Part shown: piece after piece, positions 36,487 to 45,557 of the stretch | How the letters are laid out: each line of letters starts with the position of its first letter | How positions within the stretch are numbered: position 1 is the stretch's first letter | Assembly (NCBI GenBank): GCA_900548345.1 | Contig: URKA01000008.1 | Coordinates: forward strand, 1-64,000 | Direction: 5' to 3' | DNA: 64,000 nt | From: an uncultured Paraprevotella sp. | GTDB lineage: Bacteria > Bacteroidota > Bacteroidia > Bacteroidales > Bacteroidaceae | Translations under genes and position numbers: made by a program | The notes under the pieces: model-generated | Database searches by the model: none | What the model was told of the DNA's origin: nothing | The model's input: only the letters and a program-made list of their open reading frames with translations

Positions 36487-37902
36487 ATGAAAACGATAAG
36501 ACTTATATATGTGTGTGCGATGATGCTGACGATGTCGGCTTGCGAAAATTTTCTGGACATTACCCCCGAAGGACAGGAGAAGCGCGATGACCTTCTGTCT
36601 ACAGCCGATGGAATTGAGGATGCCATGTACGGGGTGTATTCCCAGATGCGCGGGGAGAACCTTTACGGCAAGGAGTTGTCGTTCTCTGCGCTCGACATCA
36701 TGGCACAGTATTTTTATTCTTATGGTAATTACAAGGCGGAGAATCTGCTGAAGTATAATTATAAGTACTCTACGGTAGAAAGTACTTTCGAGGGGGTGTG
36801 GACGAGCATGTACGCCAATATCTCCAATGCGAATTCTGTGCTCAACTGCGATTTGGTGAATGGGGCCACGGAATATCCTTACAGTATTTACAGGGGAGAG
36901 GCATTGGGTCTTCGTGCTTTCATGCACTTCGACCTGTTGCGCCTGTTCACGGAGCAGATTACGCGCAACCCGAATGCATCGGGGATTCCATACGCCACTG
37001 AGTTTTCTCTGAACACTCCGGATTTTTCCACGGCGGCTCAGGTCTACGAGAAAATCATTGCCGACCTGAAACTGGCGGAGAGCCTTTTGGCTGATGAAGG
37101 CCGCTATGTCGGCGAAAGCGACTATATGCAGATGCGTCAGATTCATTTCAACGTGCATGCCGTGCGTGCTACACTGGCACGTGTATACCTCACGATGGGC
37201 AATTACGGGCAGGCCGAGTATTATGCACGCAAGGTGATAGATGAGAGCGGACGTTCGCTGGTGCGGAGAAACGAGCTTGTGGGGGATGTGGCCGGTGTGC
37301 TTTCCCGTACGGAGGCTGTTTTCGGCATTTATTCTGCCACAGAATTCTATTCCTACGTATATGACAATCTGTGGCTCACCACTTCGTTCTTTGCTTTGAG
37401 TCCCCGTTCGGATTACGATACTTTTTATACATCCGAAGACGGTTCCGACTACCGCCTTACGGCGTTCTTTACGACCACTCTGGACGGTGTTTTGCGCTTT
37501 ACCAAAATCCTGGACCAGTATAAAAAGGATAGCAACGAGGCAAACCGTCCTTCCGACATGATACCAGGCATCAACTTGATTCGTTTGCCGGAGATGTACT
37601 ATATTGTGGCAGAGTGTCTGACACGCGATGGGCAGATTGAAGAAGCTGCGAAGAAGCTGGATGCCGTTCGTGCCAGCCGCGGTATTGAAATCTCTACCGA
37701 CTGGAGCGTGCAGACGCAGGAAACCATGCTCGACCTGATTAATGCCGACAGATATAGGGAATGGATTGGTGAGGGACAGTCGTTCTATAACATGAAACGC
37801 CAGAATATGACGATTACCAACCAGAACGGGGAGAAGATTTCTCCGTCGAATAGTGTGTATGTGGTTCCCGTTCCCGATATTGAATATGATTACCGAAACT
37901 GA
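36487..37902 (+). CDS. RagB/SusD-family surface lipoprotein
   Basis: The 471-residue lipoprotein (lipid Cys19 in TMSAC, followed by ENFLDITPEG, the classical SusD opening) is the ligand-binding lid of the SusC transporter. The helical TPR-like scaffold is seen in regions such as AEYYARKVIDESG and LRAFMHFDLLRLF. The C-terminus has YREWIGEGQSFYNMKR, another family hallmark. Length is at the short end for SusD proteins. The 15-bp gap to the DUF4843 gene supports one operon. Together with SusC it imports an unknown oligomer; the context lacks carbohydrate enzymes and includes a thioredoxin-like protein. Confidence 0.94.
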   Translation: MKTIRLIYVCAMMLTMSACENFLDITPEGQEKRDDLLSTADGIEDAMYGVYSQMRGENLYGKELSFSALDIMAQYFYSYGNYKAENLLKYNYKYSTVESTFEGVWTSMYANISNANSVLNCDLVNGATEYPYSIYRGEALGLRAFMHFDLLRLFTEQITRNPNASGIPYATEFSLNTPDFSTAAQVYEKIIADLKLAESLLADEGRYVGESDYMQMRQIHFNVHAVRATLARVYLTMGNYGQAEYYARKVIDESGRSLVRRNELVGDVAGVLSRTEAVFGIYSATEFYSYVYDNLWLTTSFFALSPRSDYDTFYTSEDGSDYRLTAFFTTTLDGVLRFTKILDQYKKDSNEANRPSDMIPGINLIRLPEMYYIVAECLTRDGQIEEAAKKLDAVRASRGIEISTDWSVQTQETMLDLINADRYREWIGEGQSFYNMKRQNMTITNQNGEKISPSNSVYVVPVPDIEYDYRN

Positions 37903-37917
37903 TAAAAAAGGAAATAT

Positions 37918-38730
37918 ATGAGAGTAGCGAATTTGTTGATGAAGGCATCGCTGTGTATGCTTCTGCCGGCAATGTGGTTGTTGTCATCGTGCTCGGAAGA
38001 CTATATGGTGTATGATGCAAGTTATTCCGGCATCTACTTTTCCGATGACACGTTGAAATACTCTTTCGGAGTGACTTCGGTGGATATCCGCGAGAAAGAA
38101 TACCGCATTCCCGTATATCTTATGGGAGCGGTCAGTTCCACCGACCGTACGTTCTCCTGTATGGTGGAGAATAGTTCCACGGCTGTAGAGGGCGTGCATT
38201 ATACGATTGGGACTCCGGTGATTACAGCCGATTCTGTGAACGGATACATTCCGGTGAAGATTTTCCGCGATGCGTTGGAAGGGAATTATATAGACGGCTT
38301 TGTACGGTATAAACTGCCTATCCGTCTGGTGGCGCAAGGGGATTTCCGGCCCACGCTCAGTACGAAGGAACAGGTGTGCGTGCTTGTATTCGACAATGCC
38401 ACCGAACAACCCGACTGGCTGGACTATAAAGGCGATAAGATCTGGTATGTAAGTGAATACGGTGTATGGCATCCTTTGAAGTTCATCAAGATGGTGGAAT
38501 ACTTCCATAAGATAAAGGATATTTTGCCGGAGACCTATGCCAGCATGGTGAAAGTCTATGGCGAGAATTTAGAGCATGTGGAGTATGCCAGTTTCTACCA
38601 GTACCAGACCATCATGAACAAGTACGTGTTTTATCCCATGTACGAATACTTTGCCGCGCCGGAGAATCGAAACGAAATTCTGGCGATGTATCCGGACTTT
38701 CCGTTCGATTTCCCGAATCCGTATGATTAA
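37918..38730 (+). CDS. DUF4843 family lipoprotein
   Basis: The 270-residue lipoprotein has its lipid Cys at residue 25 (LLSSC) followed by SEDYMVYD. Its N-terminal half is a beta-sandwich of Calx-beta/Ig-like look (YRIPVYLMGAVSSTDRTF and VEGVHYTI). The C-terminal half is helical and aromatic-rich. These features fit DUF4843, a family usually encoded beside SusC/SusD pairs and PKD-like lipoproteins. It should be a surface accessory lipoprotein of the SusCD complex. Molecular role not known. Confidence 0.85.
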   Translation: MRVANLLMKASLCMLLPAMWLLSSCSEDYMVYDASYSGIYFSDDTLKYSFGVTSVDIREKEYRIPVYLMGAVSSTDRTFSCMVENSSTAVEGVHYTIGTPVITADSVNGYIPVKIFRDALEGNYIDGFVRYKLPIRLVAQGDFRPTLSTKEQVCVLVFDNATEQPDWLDYKGDKIWYVSEYGVWHPLKFIKMVEYFHKIKDILPETYASMVKVYGENLEHVEYASFYQYQTIMNKYVFYPMYEYFAAPENRNEILAMYPDFPFDFPNPYD

Positions 38731-38765
38731 CGTTTGAGAACATTCACTTTAAAACAGAGAGACAG

Positions 38766-40301
38766 ATGAAGCTGTGGAATAATATTTTATTGATAAGTTG
38801 CCTGTTTGCCGTGTTCGCTTCCTGTTCGAGGGATGATACGACAAACGGTACGGGAGCCATTTCAGAGATTACCATTGATGAAAGTTCTTTGAAAGCGGTG
38901 TACGATATAGATAAGAACGAGACGCTTACCATTACACCCAATGTGACCCAGTCCATGTCAGGAAAACCTTTGGCCTATACGTGGGAGATTGAAGAGAAAG
39001 CCTATTCGCATGAGCCGCAACTGGTATATGTGGGCAATGAGCTGGGCAAGTTCCGTTGCCGTCTGGTGGTGGAAAATGAAGATGGAAAGAGTTTCTATCC
39101 CTTTACGCTGAACGTCAATTCACCTTATGAAGAGGGCGTCACTGTCATCAGTCGTGATGCCAACGGAAAGAGTATGTTGTCGTTCATGCTCAAACAGCGT
39201 GTGGAGGGCGTGGCTGACCACTTCGATGAGGGTGATTGTTTTGTATTGAACAATCCCGACTACACTTTTGCCGACAATGTGACCGACGTGTTGCAGTGCA
39301 ACAGCAGTCTATTGTTGCTTTGCAAGGGGAAGGGGACTGCAGAAAATCCGCCTGTGATTTATTATCTGAACGCCAAGACTTTTGTGGTGGAGAACGAGAT
39401 ACGTGTGCCGGAATTTGCGTCCAGTTTCCATCCTTACAGGGCATTGATGCCAACGAATACTACGGCGGGAACGCTTTATCCCATATTGTGCGAAGACGGT
39501 AAGATATATGAGTTCTCCTCTACGGAAGGTGCGGTAGCTATGACGGCCCGATACAAATCTACCTATTCGCTTTGCGGGGCGGTGTATGATTCAGGTTCTA
39601 TGAGCTATAATGATGTCTATTTGTGGGATAATGAACTACAAGGCCTGACTATGCTGTACAACAACTACGGCCCCTATCTGTGCAGTGACAACAAGGGTGA
39701 ACAGGAATATCTTGTGGATGTCAACAAATTGCCTTTGGAGAAACTTAAAGAGAAGAATTATTTTGGTGAAGGAGGCGAATTGCAGTCCATGTTCATTCCG
39801 CGTGCCGTGGGCGGACGTTCGATTTACGGGGAACGCATGATGGTGGTTGTAAAGAAAGGCAACAAGTATCAGAAATATGACTTGCGCAACGCATTCTATA
39901 CCTATGATGATAACACCGGAAAGGTTGTATTTGACAGCAAATACATGATAGCGGGAATCGGCAATAACGGGGGACTCACTCCGAATTCGCCTCATGTGGC
40001 CACCACACTTTACGGTTATCTGCTCTATGGTGTCGGCAATAAGGTGATGAGATGGCTCTATGCCCAGACACAACATCTGAAGGACGCCAAGGAACTTGCT
40101 ACGGTGGGTTCGCCGGAAGCTGTGATTACCTCAATGGAACTGAGCGAAGACCATACCGAAACCTATGTGGCTTTCTATGAACCGGGTGAAGAAGGTTTGA
40201 ACGGGCACGTGTGGGTTATCAAGACTGAGGATGGCACACTTTTGCGCAAGTACGACAATGTATGTTACCGCCCTGAGAAGATAATTTATAAACGGAAATA
40301 A
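38766..40301 (+). CDS. PKD-like family surface lipoprotein
   Basis: The 511-residue lipoprotein (lipid Cys20, FASCSRDD) starts with an Ig/PKD-like domain (about 35-120), with NETLTITPNV, YTWEIEEKAYS and GKFRCRLVVENEDG. The larger remainder looks like a beta-propeller: repeated blades with aromatic and Asp/Gly turns such as VLLLCKGKG, LYPILCEDGKIYEFSS and YLLYGVGNKVMRW. It matches the PKD-like lipoproteins encoded next to DUF4843 genes in Bacteroidetes. It probably lies on the cell surface as a binding partner of the SusCD pair. Confidence 0.83.
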   Translation: MKLWNNILLISCLFAVFASCSRDDTTNGTGAISEITIDESSLKAVYDIDKNETLTITPNVTQSMSGKPLAYTWEIEEKAYSHEPQLVYVGNELGKFRCRLVVENEDGKSFYPFTLNVNSPYEEGVTVISRDANGKSMLSFMLKQRVEGVADHFDEGDCFVLNNPDYTFADNVTDVLQCNSSLLLLCKGKGTAENPPVIYYLNAKTFVVENEIRVPEFASSFHPYRALMPTNTTAGTLYPILCEDGKIYEFSSTEGAVAMTARYKSTYSLCGAVYDSGSMSYNDVYLWDNELQGLTMLYNNYGPYLCSDNKGEQEYLVDVNKLPLEKLKEKNYFGEGGELQSMFIPRAVGGRSIYGERMMVVVKKGNKYQKYDLRNAFYTYDDNTGKVVFDSKYMIAGIGNNGGLTPNSPHVATTLYGYLLYGVGNKVMRWLYAQTQHLKDAKELATVGSPEAVITSMELSEDHTETYVAFYEPGEEGLNGHVWVIKTEDGTLLRKYDNVCYRPEKIIYKRK

Positions 40302-40313
40302 AAGACACGCGAA

Positions 40314-41657
40314 ATGATACAGAAAAAAAGAACAGGGCTTGTGGTGGCCGGGTTGCTGGCTTGTCTTGTGGCCGGGGCACAGACCTTGCATGTGAAAGGT
40401 ACGCACGACGGCGGAGATGTGGAGGCACTTGAGCTTTCCATCAAACCGGTCGGAGGTGTCGGCAATCCAGCAGGTGTGAAGATGATTGTTTCCGGAAATA
40501 AGTTCGAGTGTGATGCCGAACCGTCGGAGACCGGTTTCTATATGCTCTACGGCCGGCTCGGACAGGAAGTGCAACTGATGACACCGGTATATACTCCCCA
40601 TGCGGACGGAACGCTCCCGCTGAAGACTTATATCGACGGCAAGCAGTTGTGCGTGAAGTCCGGCAACGACAATAAGGCACTTACGGCGTTCAGCAGGCTG
40701 GTGGGAGAGAAAGACATGTATTTCTGGACACAACAGCAACAAATAGGCAAGGAGGCCTTGCTGCCTTTCCTGAAATCCTATCTGTCGGCGGCCGATTCTA
40801 TCGCGGCGAAATACAAATGTTCGGAACCCGTGCGACAGTATATGAACCTTTGGGGATATTCTGCCATGAGCGGCAACTACAGTGCCATTCCGCACGCATT
40901 AGGAATAAAGAAGAGTGAGCTTCCGTTTGGTGAGGATGAATTGTTTGCCGATTCGCATAAGATGCTGGACACTCCTTTGGCCTCATGTTTCCCTGCCGTG
41001 TTCCAGATGATACTGGCGGAACTGCCGAAAGGGGGGATGACTGAGTCGCTCGAAGCACTGTTTGCCGATTATTCATCGGATGTGATACGCAAGCGCGTGG
41101 CGGACCTGGTGGCAGAACGTTTCGTGACCCGTTTCAATTACAGCGGTGACTGCGAGAAGGGAATGGCCGAGTTGAACAATGCCATAGCCAAGTATGGGGT
41201 GGATGCACGTTATGCCGATGAGTTCACCAAGCGATATTCGTCGGTGAAGGGGGCAGCGTTTCCCGATGTGGAACTGGTGGATGCAGATGGCAATAGAATG
41301 GACTTTTCGTCCTTCAAGGGATATTATGTGTATGTAGACCTGTGGGCTTCGTGGTGTGGCCCGTGTTGCCGTGAGGTGCCTTTCCTGAAAGAACTTGAAA
41401 AGGAGTTGCAGAACAAGAACGTGAAGTTCCTTTCCATCTCTCTCGACAAGAACCAGAAGGCATGGAAAGACAAGATGAAGGCTTTGGACATGCATGGCAA
41501 CCAGTGGATTGACCCCAACGACCAGTTGGCTAAGGCTCTTAATGTGCAGGGCATTCCCCGTTTCCTTATCTATGACAAGAACGGTAATCTGTACAATGGA
41601 AACGCACCGCGTCCGAGCAATCCCGAAACGTTGCATATCCTGGAGAACCTGAAATAA
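40314..41657 (+). CDS. TlpA-like thioredoxin-domain protein
   Basis: The 447-residue exported protein (signal peptide about 1-22) has an N-terminal beta domain (DUF4369-like region about 23-125), a helical middle, and a C-terminal TlpA/ResA-like thioredoxin fold (about 310-447). The active-site motif is WASWCGPCC, with redox cysteines at about 348 and 351 plus an extra Cys352. The cis-Pro stretch GIPRFLIYD is present. It would act in the periplasm as a thiol-disulfide reductase. It closes the SusCD operon, 12 bp after the PKD-like gene, and a strong terminator follows. Such fusions are common in Bacteroidetes peptide/SusCD loci; a peptide cargo is only a guess. Confidence 0.87.
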   Translation: MIQKKRTGLVVAGLLACLVAGAQTLHVKGTHDGGDVEALELSIKPVGGVGNPAGVKMIVSGNKFECDAEPSETGFYMLYGRLGQEVQLMTPVYTPHADGTLPLKTYIDGKQLCVKSGNDNKALTAFSRLVGEKDMYFWTQQQQIGKEALLPFLKSYLSAADSIAAKYKCSEPVRQYMNLWGYSAMSGNYSAIPHALGIKKSELPFGEDELFADSHKMLDTPLASCFPAVFQMILAELPKGGMTESLEALFADYSSDVIRKRVADLVAERFVTRFNYSGDCEKGMAELNNAIAKYGVDARYADEFTKRYSSVKGAAFPDVELVDADGNRMDFSSFKGYYVYVDLWASWCGPCCREVPFLKELEKELQNKNVKFLSISLDKNQKAWKDKMKALDMHGNQWIDPNDQLAKALNVQGIPRFLIYDKNGNLYNGNAPRPSNPETLHILENLK

Positions 41658-41679
41658 ACGTATCTCACCGTATAAAGGG

Positions 41680-41727
41680 AACCACCCGGCTCATTCCGAA
41701 GAACGGATAGAGCCGGGTGGTTTTTTT
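41680..41727 (+). terminator. Intrinsic terminator of the SusCD operon
   Basis: A perfect 13-bp stem (41680-41692 with 41710-41722) is followed by seven T residues. It lies 22 bp after the TlpA-like gene stop. Confidence 0.92.
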
Positions 41728-41794
41728 GTGATTTGCCGGCAGGTTGATTGCCTGCATCTTTTGCGGTAAAAAAGTATAATCAGTCGGCGTTCCA

Positions 41795-41881
41795 TTGCAC
41801 ACAGGTCTGCGCCAAATTGCACACAGGTGAGCGTTTCATCCTTCACAGGTCTCCATTCCATCGCACACAGGTGAGCGTTTT
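41795..41881. repeat. 22-bp-period CACAGGT repeat array 2
   Basis: Four direct units have cores CACAGGT starting at 41800, 41822, 41844 and 41866, exactly 22 bp apart. The second and fourth continue GAGCGTTT; the other two vary after the core. The array lies between the SusCD operon terminator and the convergent ispH gene. The rest of this 300-bp gap shows nothing clear. Confidence 0.88.
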
Positions 41882-41957
41882 CCTGACAATCCCGTATGCT
41901 TTTAGTTGTTTCTTAAGTGTGTGTGAAACAGTATCTTGTCTGCTGTTTTTGAAGTGC

Positions 41958-42824
41958 CTACTTCCGCATCAGTTTTTCGAGGGTTTCCGCGCATTTTTCC
42001 ATCAGCCATTTCGGGGTGGATGTGGCTCCGCAGATGCCGGCCGACCGGCAGTCCGCAAACCATGACGGGTTGATTTCCGCCGCATTGTCGATGAGGTAAG
42101 CGTGCGGGTTAATCCGTTTGCACTCGTCGAAAAGCGCATGCCCGTTGGAACTCTTCTTGCCGCACACGAACAGGATTACGTCGTGGCGGGCGGCAAAGTC
42201 GCGGATGTGCGGCATGCGGTTGGCCACCTGACGGCAGATGGTGTCGTAATAGCGGAAGGTGGCTTGCGGGGAGATGTGCTCTTCGATGTATTTCACGATG
42301 CTGCGGAAACCGTCCAAGGGTTTGGTGGTTTGCGAATACAGGCAGATGTCTTTGGTGAAATCCAGTTTCTCCGCATCTTCGAGCGATTCGATGACGATGG
42401 CTTTTCCTTCGGTCTGTCCCACCAGTCCGAGCACTTCGGCATGGCCGTTCTTTCCATAGATGACGATTTGCCTGTCCTGCGGGCCGGTGGAGTCGTAGTC
42501 TTGTTTGATGCGCTCCTGAAGGTGGAGCACGACGGGGCATGTGGCGTCGATGATTTCAATGCCGTTTTGCCGCGCCTGTTCGTATGTCTGCGGAGGCTCT
42601 CCGTGCGCACGCAAGAGAACCTTCGCCTGTTTCAAGGCATCGAAGCGTTCGTGGTCGATGGTGATGAGGCCGGCTTTTTTCAGCCGGTCGCATTCTTGTC
42701 CGTTGTGCACGATATCGCCCAGGCAATACAGCGTGGAGCCTTTTTCCAGTTCCTCTTCCGCTTTCCTGATGGCACGTGTGACACCGAAACAGAAGCCTGA
42801 GCCTTGGTCAATTTCTACTTTCAT
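41958..42824 (-). CDS. ispH: 4-hydroxy-3-methylbut-2-enyl diphosphate reductase
   Basis: The 288-residue enzyme catalyses the last step of the MEP isoprenoid pathway, reducing HMBPP to IPP and DMAPP. The three Cys ligands of the iron-sulfur cluster are visible in GFCFGV (Cys12), IDATCPVV and AGICGATSTP. The catalytic Glu lies in the segment between the last two. The start MKVEIDQGSGFCFGV at 42824 is preferred over an upstream in-frame ATG that adds an unrelated basic stretch. It is followed on the same strand by no close gene; cmk lies 41 bp upstream, so cmk-ispH are probably co-transcribed. Confidence 0.95.
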   Translation of the reverse strand: MKVEIDQGSGFCFGVTRAIRKAEEELEKGSTLYCLGDIVHNGQECDRLKKAGLITIDHERFDALKQAKVLLRAHGEPPQTYEQARQNGIEIIDATCPVVLHLQERIKQDYDSTGPQDRQIVIYGKNGHAEVLGLVGQTEGKAIVIESLEDAEKLDFTKDICLYSQTTKPLDGFRSIVKYIEEHISPQATFRYYDTICRQVANRMPHIRDFAARHDVILFVCGKKSSNGHALFDECKRINPHAYLIDNAAEINPSWFADCRSAGICGATSTPKWLMEKCAETLEKLMRK

Positions 42825-42865
42825 GTGCGTTTGGGGCTGATGGGATAATAGAGTGTCCCGCGCCG

Positions 42866-43552
42866 TTATTGTGCGGCGCGGCGGTATTGCGCGAGCAGCC
42901 ATTGCTGCTGTTCGGGTATGCTCATGTGGCTGTTGTCCAGTTCCACGGCATCGTCGGCCTTGCGCAGCGGGCTTACGTCGCGTGTCATGTCGATGCGGTC
43001 GCGTTCCTTCACGTTGTGCAGGATTTCCTCATAACTTCCCGGTTCTCCTTTGGCCTGTAGCTCGTCATATCGCCGCTGTGCCCGTATTTCGGCCGTGGCC
43101 GTGACGAATATCTTCAGTTCGGCGTCGGGAAACACCGTCGTGCCGATGTCCCGCCCGTCCATGACGATTCCTTTGCCTTCGCCCATCTGCTGCTGTTGGC
43201 GCACCATGGCTTCGCGTACGAATCCGACGGCAGCCACCGCGCTGACTTTGGATGATACGGCGAGCGAGCGTATTTCCTTTTCCACGCACCTGCCGTTCAG
43301 GTAGGTTTGCGGCGCTTGTGTGTCGGGGTCTGTGCCGAACCGTATTTGTATGCGGTCGATGTCCTTACGGAGTGTTTCCGTGTCGAGCCCGTCTTCATTG
43401 GTCAGATGGTTTTCGATGCAGTAAAGTGCCACTGCACGGTACATGGCTCCGCTGTCGATGTAGGTATAGCCGATTTCCCTGGCCAGGTTTTTGGCCATCG
43501 TGCTTTTTCCGCAGGAAGAGAAGCCGTCGATGGCTATGGTAATCTTTCTCAT
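42866..43552 (-). CDS. cmk: Cytidylate kinase
   Basis: The 228-residue P-loop kinase phosphorylates CMP and dCMP with ATP. The start MRKITIAIDGFSSCGKST contains the Walker A loop GFSSCGKS. Other landmarks are YIDSGAMYRAVA, the CMP-binding region with MDGRDIGTTVFPDAELKIFV (a close match to the family signature GRDIGTVVxPDAxxKIFL), and the LID segment with RAQRRYDEL. ATG 43552 is chosen because upstream codons in the frame do not fit the family. It sits between porQ (14 bp upstream) and ispH. Confidence 0.95.
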   Translation of the reverse strand: MRKITIAIDGFSSCGKSTMAKNLAREIGYTYIDSGAMYRAVALYCIENHLTNEDGLDTETLRKDIDRIQIRFGTDPDTQAPQTYLNGRCVEKEIRSLAVSSKVSAVAAVGFVREAMVRQQQQMGEGKGIVMDGRDIGTTVFPDAELKIFVTATAEIRAQRRYDELQAKGEPGSYEEILHNVKERDRIDMTRDVSPLRKADDAVELDNSHMSIPEQQQWLLAQYRRAAQ

Positions 43553-43565
43553 TGTATGATAATGG

Positions 43566-44540
43566 TTATAAGTTGTAGGCTGCGTTGAATACGAGTGAGG
43601 GGGCCGAGGCATGGTATTGCGCATAGGCCACGCCGAATCCGAAGCGGGAAAGGCGGATGCCGGCTCCGGCACACAGGCCGGCGGCATGCGAGGAGCCTGC
43701 CGCCTTCATCTCGCCGGCTTTCCTGAAGTTGTAGCCGAGCGAGAGGTACATATAGTCGGTGGGCAGGTAATCCACTCCCACGACGATGTGGTTCAGCAGG
43801 ATTCTTCCTTTGGATATGTCCTCTCCCGTGCTGAAATAATGCTTGCTGCTCCAGCGTGTCAGGTCGACGAGCGTGGCCGATATCCTGAACGGGGCATGAT
43901 AGAATCCTTTGGTGAATCCCATCTGCAGCGAATAGGGCAGTTTCTCGTGCGAATCCCCGAAGGCTTTGACTTGTCCGCCCAGGTTGCGGGCCGCGATGGA
44001 GAAGGAAAAGTCTGTCTCATCGTTGTAGTAGTTGAGTCCCAGGTCGGCAGCGAGGGCCACGGAAGAGAAATGACCGTAGTGCGAGTAGATGATTTTGCCG
44101 GTTGCGCCGCCGGCCCACCTGTCGCTCAGGTTGTAGGCATACATGCCGCTCACGGCAAGGTCGGTGGGCGAGAAGCTGCCCGTCACGGTGTTGTCGGCGG
44201 TAGTCTCGTTCATGCTTCCGTAGTTGACGAACTGTGCCGTGACGCCCAAGGTGGAACGTTCGCCCAGAATCTTGACAAACGCCGCGCTTCCGGCATGGCA
44301 TCCCTGCATGTAGGTCATGTAGTTGAGGCTTATCGTCTTGTCGCTCACGGAGGTGAGAAGGGCCGGATTGGCAAAGACAAGCGTGGCGTCGTCTTCCACC
44401 AGCGATATGTTGCTTCCGCCCAACGCCGTGGAATGGGCCGACACCGGCAGTTCCATGAAGTTGAACACGGAGTTGCTCTCCTGTGCATGGACGGCGGCGG
44501 CCGCACATATATATAATAAAAGAATGAACTTTTTCCTCAT
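43566..44540 (-). CDS. porQ: PorQ-like outer-membrane protein
   Basis: The 324-residue exported protein (signal peptide about 1-20, AAVHAQ) is an all-beta barrel-like protein ending in an aromatic-rich strand (VFNAAYNL). The opening SNSVFNFMELPVSAHSTALG with GGSNISLV matches the PorV/PorQ (FadL-related) family, and the porQ-cmk-ispH order is common in Bacteroidales. In organisms with a type IX secretion system, PorQ is part of the cell-surface attachment complex. Many Bacteroides retain PorQ without the core system, and no core T9SS gene is in the window, so its function here is uncertain. Confidence 0.82.
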   Translation of the reverse strand: MRKKFILLLYICAAAAVHAQESNSVFNFMELPVSAHSTALGGSNISLVEDDATLVFANPALLTSVSDKTISLNYMTYMQGCHAGSAAFVKILGERSTLGVTAQFVNYGSMNETTADNTVTGSFSPTDLAVSGMYAYNLSDRWAGGATGKIIYSHYGHFSSVALAADLGLNYYNDETDFSFSIAARNLGGQVKAFGDSHEKLPYSLQMGFTKGFYHAPFRISATLVDLTRWSSKHYFSTGEDISKGRILLNHIVVGVDYLPTDYMYLSLGYNFRKAGEMKAAGSSHAAGLCAGAGIRLSRFGFGVAYAQYHASAPSLVFNAAYNL

Positions 44541-44558
44541 CTGCTGTCAAATTCGTCC

Positions 44559-44566
44559 CAAAGATA
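44559..44566 (-). promoter_or_regulatory. -7 promoter element of porQ-cmk-ispH
   Basis: Minus-strand TATCTTTG matches TAnnTTTG 18 bp ahead of the porQ start. The 237-bp gap to the divergent TonB gene otherwise shows only A/T-rich sequence and that gene's promoter. Confidence 0.5.
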
Positions 44567-44731
44567 CGGCATTTCTCAAAAATCCGGATGAAAATCGCGT
44601 GATAAATTGCTTTGCGCGCATTCATCTTTTCATATAACGGCGAAAAAACGCATTTAGGGTGTGAGACCTCAAAAAATACTTGGAAAATAAAAAAAATAGG
44701 GCAAAGGCATGAGAATCTGAAAAAATTGTGC

Positions 44732-44739
44732 TACATTTG
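44732..44739 (+). promoter_or_regulatory. -7 promoter element of the TonB gene
   Basis: TACATTTG matches TAnnTTTG. Transcription would begin near 44746, giving a leader of about 32 nt. Confidence 0.5.
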
Positions 44740-44777
44740 TCCCGATATGAAGAATACGTAAAAAAGCAAAATACATT

Positions 44778-45488
44778 ATGGAAGTTAAAAAATCACTTAA
44801 AGCGGATTTGGAAGGCAAGAAGAGTACCGGCTTGCTGATAGGCTATGTGCTGACTTTGGCTGTCATGTTTGCGGCGTTCGAATGGACGCAGCGCGACAAG
44901 AAAGTTGTGGAGATTGAGCCTGTGTTCGAGAGTACGTTCGAGGAAGACATGATTCCCATTACGCAACAGAAAGAGGTGATGGCGCCCCCTCCGGCTGCCG
45001 CTCCCAAAATTGCTGAAATCCTGAATATCGTGGATAACGAGACGGAACTGGTGGAAGAAGAGGTGGAGACAACCGAGGAAGTCAATCAGGCTATCGTGAC
45101 CAATGCAACGGGAACAGGTACTCCCACGGCTGCTGCTCCGGCCGGTCCGGTTGTGGAAGAGGTGGACGAGAATCAAATCTACGATGTGGTGGAGGAGAAC
45201 CCCCGATTCCCCGGCGGTGAAGAAGCCTGCATGAAGTGGCTGGCAGAAAACATCAAATATCCGAGCATCTGTGTGGAACAGGGTATCCAAGGACGTGTAT
45301 ATGCGCAGTTCGTGGTGAACAAAGACGGTTCTATCGTGGATATCAAGGTGGTACGTAGCCCGGACCCCTACCTCTCGAAAGAGGCCGAGCGCGTGCTGGC
45401 CAAGATGCCGCGCTGGAGTCCCGGTAAGCAGAGAGGTAAACCGGTGCGCGTGAAATTCTCTTTGCCCGTAATGTTCAGATTGCAATAA
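44778..45488 (+). CDS. tonB: Energy transducer TonB
   Basis: The 236-residue protein has one N-terminal membrane helix (about 19-36), then an acidic and Pro/Ala-rich periplasmic linker (about 45-140). The C-terminal TonB domain follows (about 150-236), with FPGGEEACMKWLAENIKYP and GRVYAQFVVNKDGSI and the ending VKFSLPVMFRLQ. It transmits proton-motive energy from ExbB/ExbD to outer-membrane receptors such as the SusC protein in this window. It is transcribed alone and ends in a clear terminator. Confidence 0.93.
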   Translation: MEVKKSLKADLEGKKSTGLLIGYVLTLAVMFAAFEWTQRDKKVVEIEPVFESTFEEDMIPITQQKEVMAPPPAAAPKIAEILNIVDNETELVEEEVETTEEVNQAIVTNATGTGTPTAAAPAGPVVEEVDENQIYDVVEENPRFPGGEEACMKWLAENIKYPSICVEQGIQGRVYAQFVVNKDGSIVDIKVVRSPDPYLSKEAERVLAKMPRWSPGKQRGKPVRVKFSLPVMFRLQ

Positions 45489-45507
45489 CATAAAATATAA
45501 ACGATAA

Positions 45508-45538
45508 AAAAGAGGTTGCTCACGGCAGCCTCTTTTTG
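45508..45538 (+). terminator. Intrinsic terminator of the TonB gene
   Basis: A 13-bp stem (AAAAAGAGG-TTGC with its complement, one G-T pair) and a 5-nt loop end in a T-run. It lies about 20 bp after the stop. Confidence 0.88.
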
Positions 45539-45557
45539 ATTCTCATAATTCGAGGCT

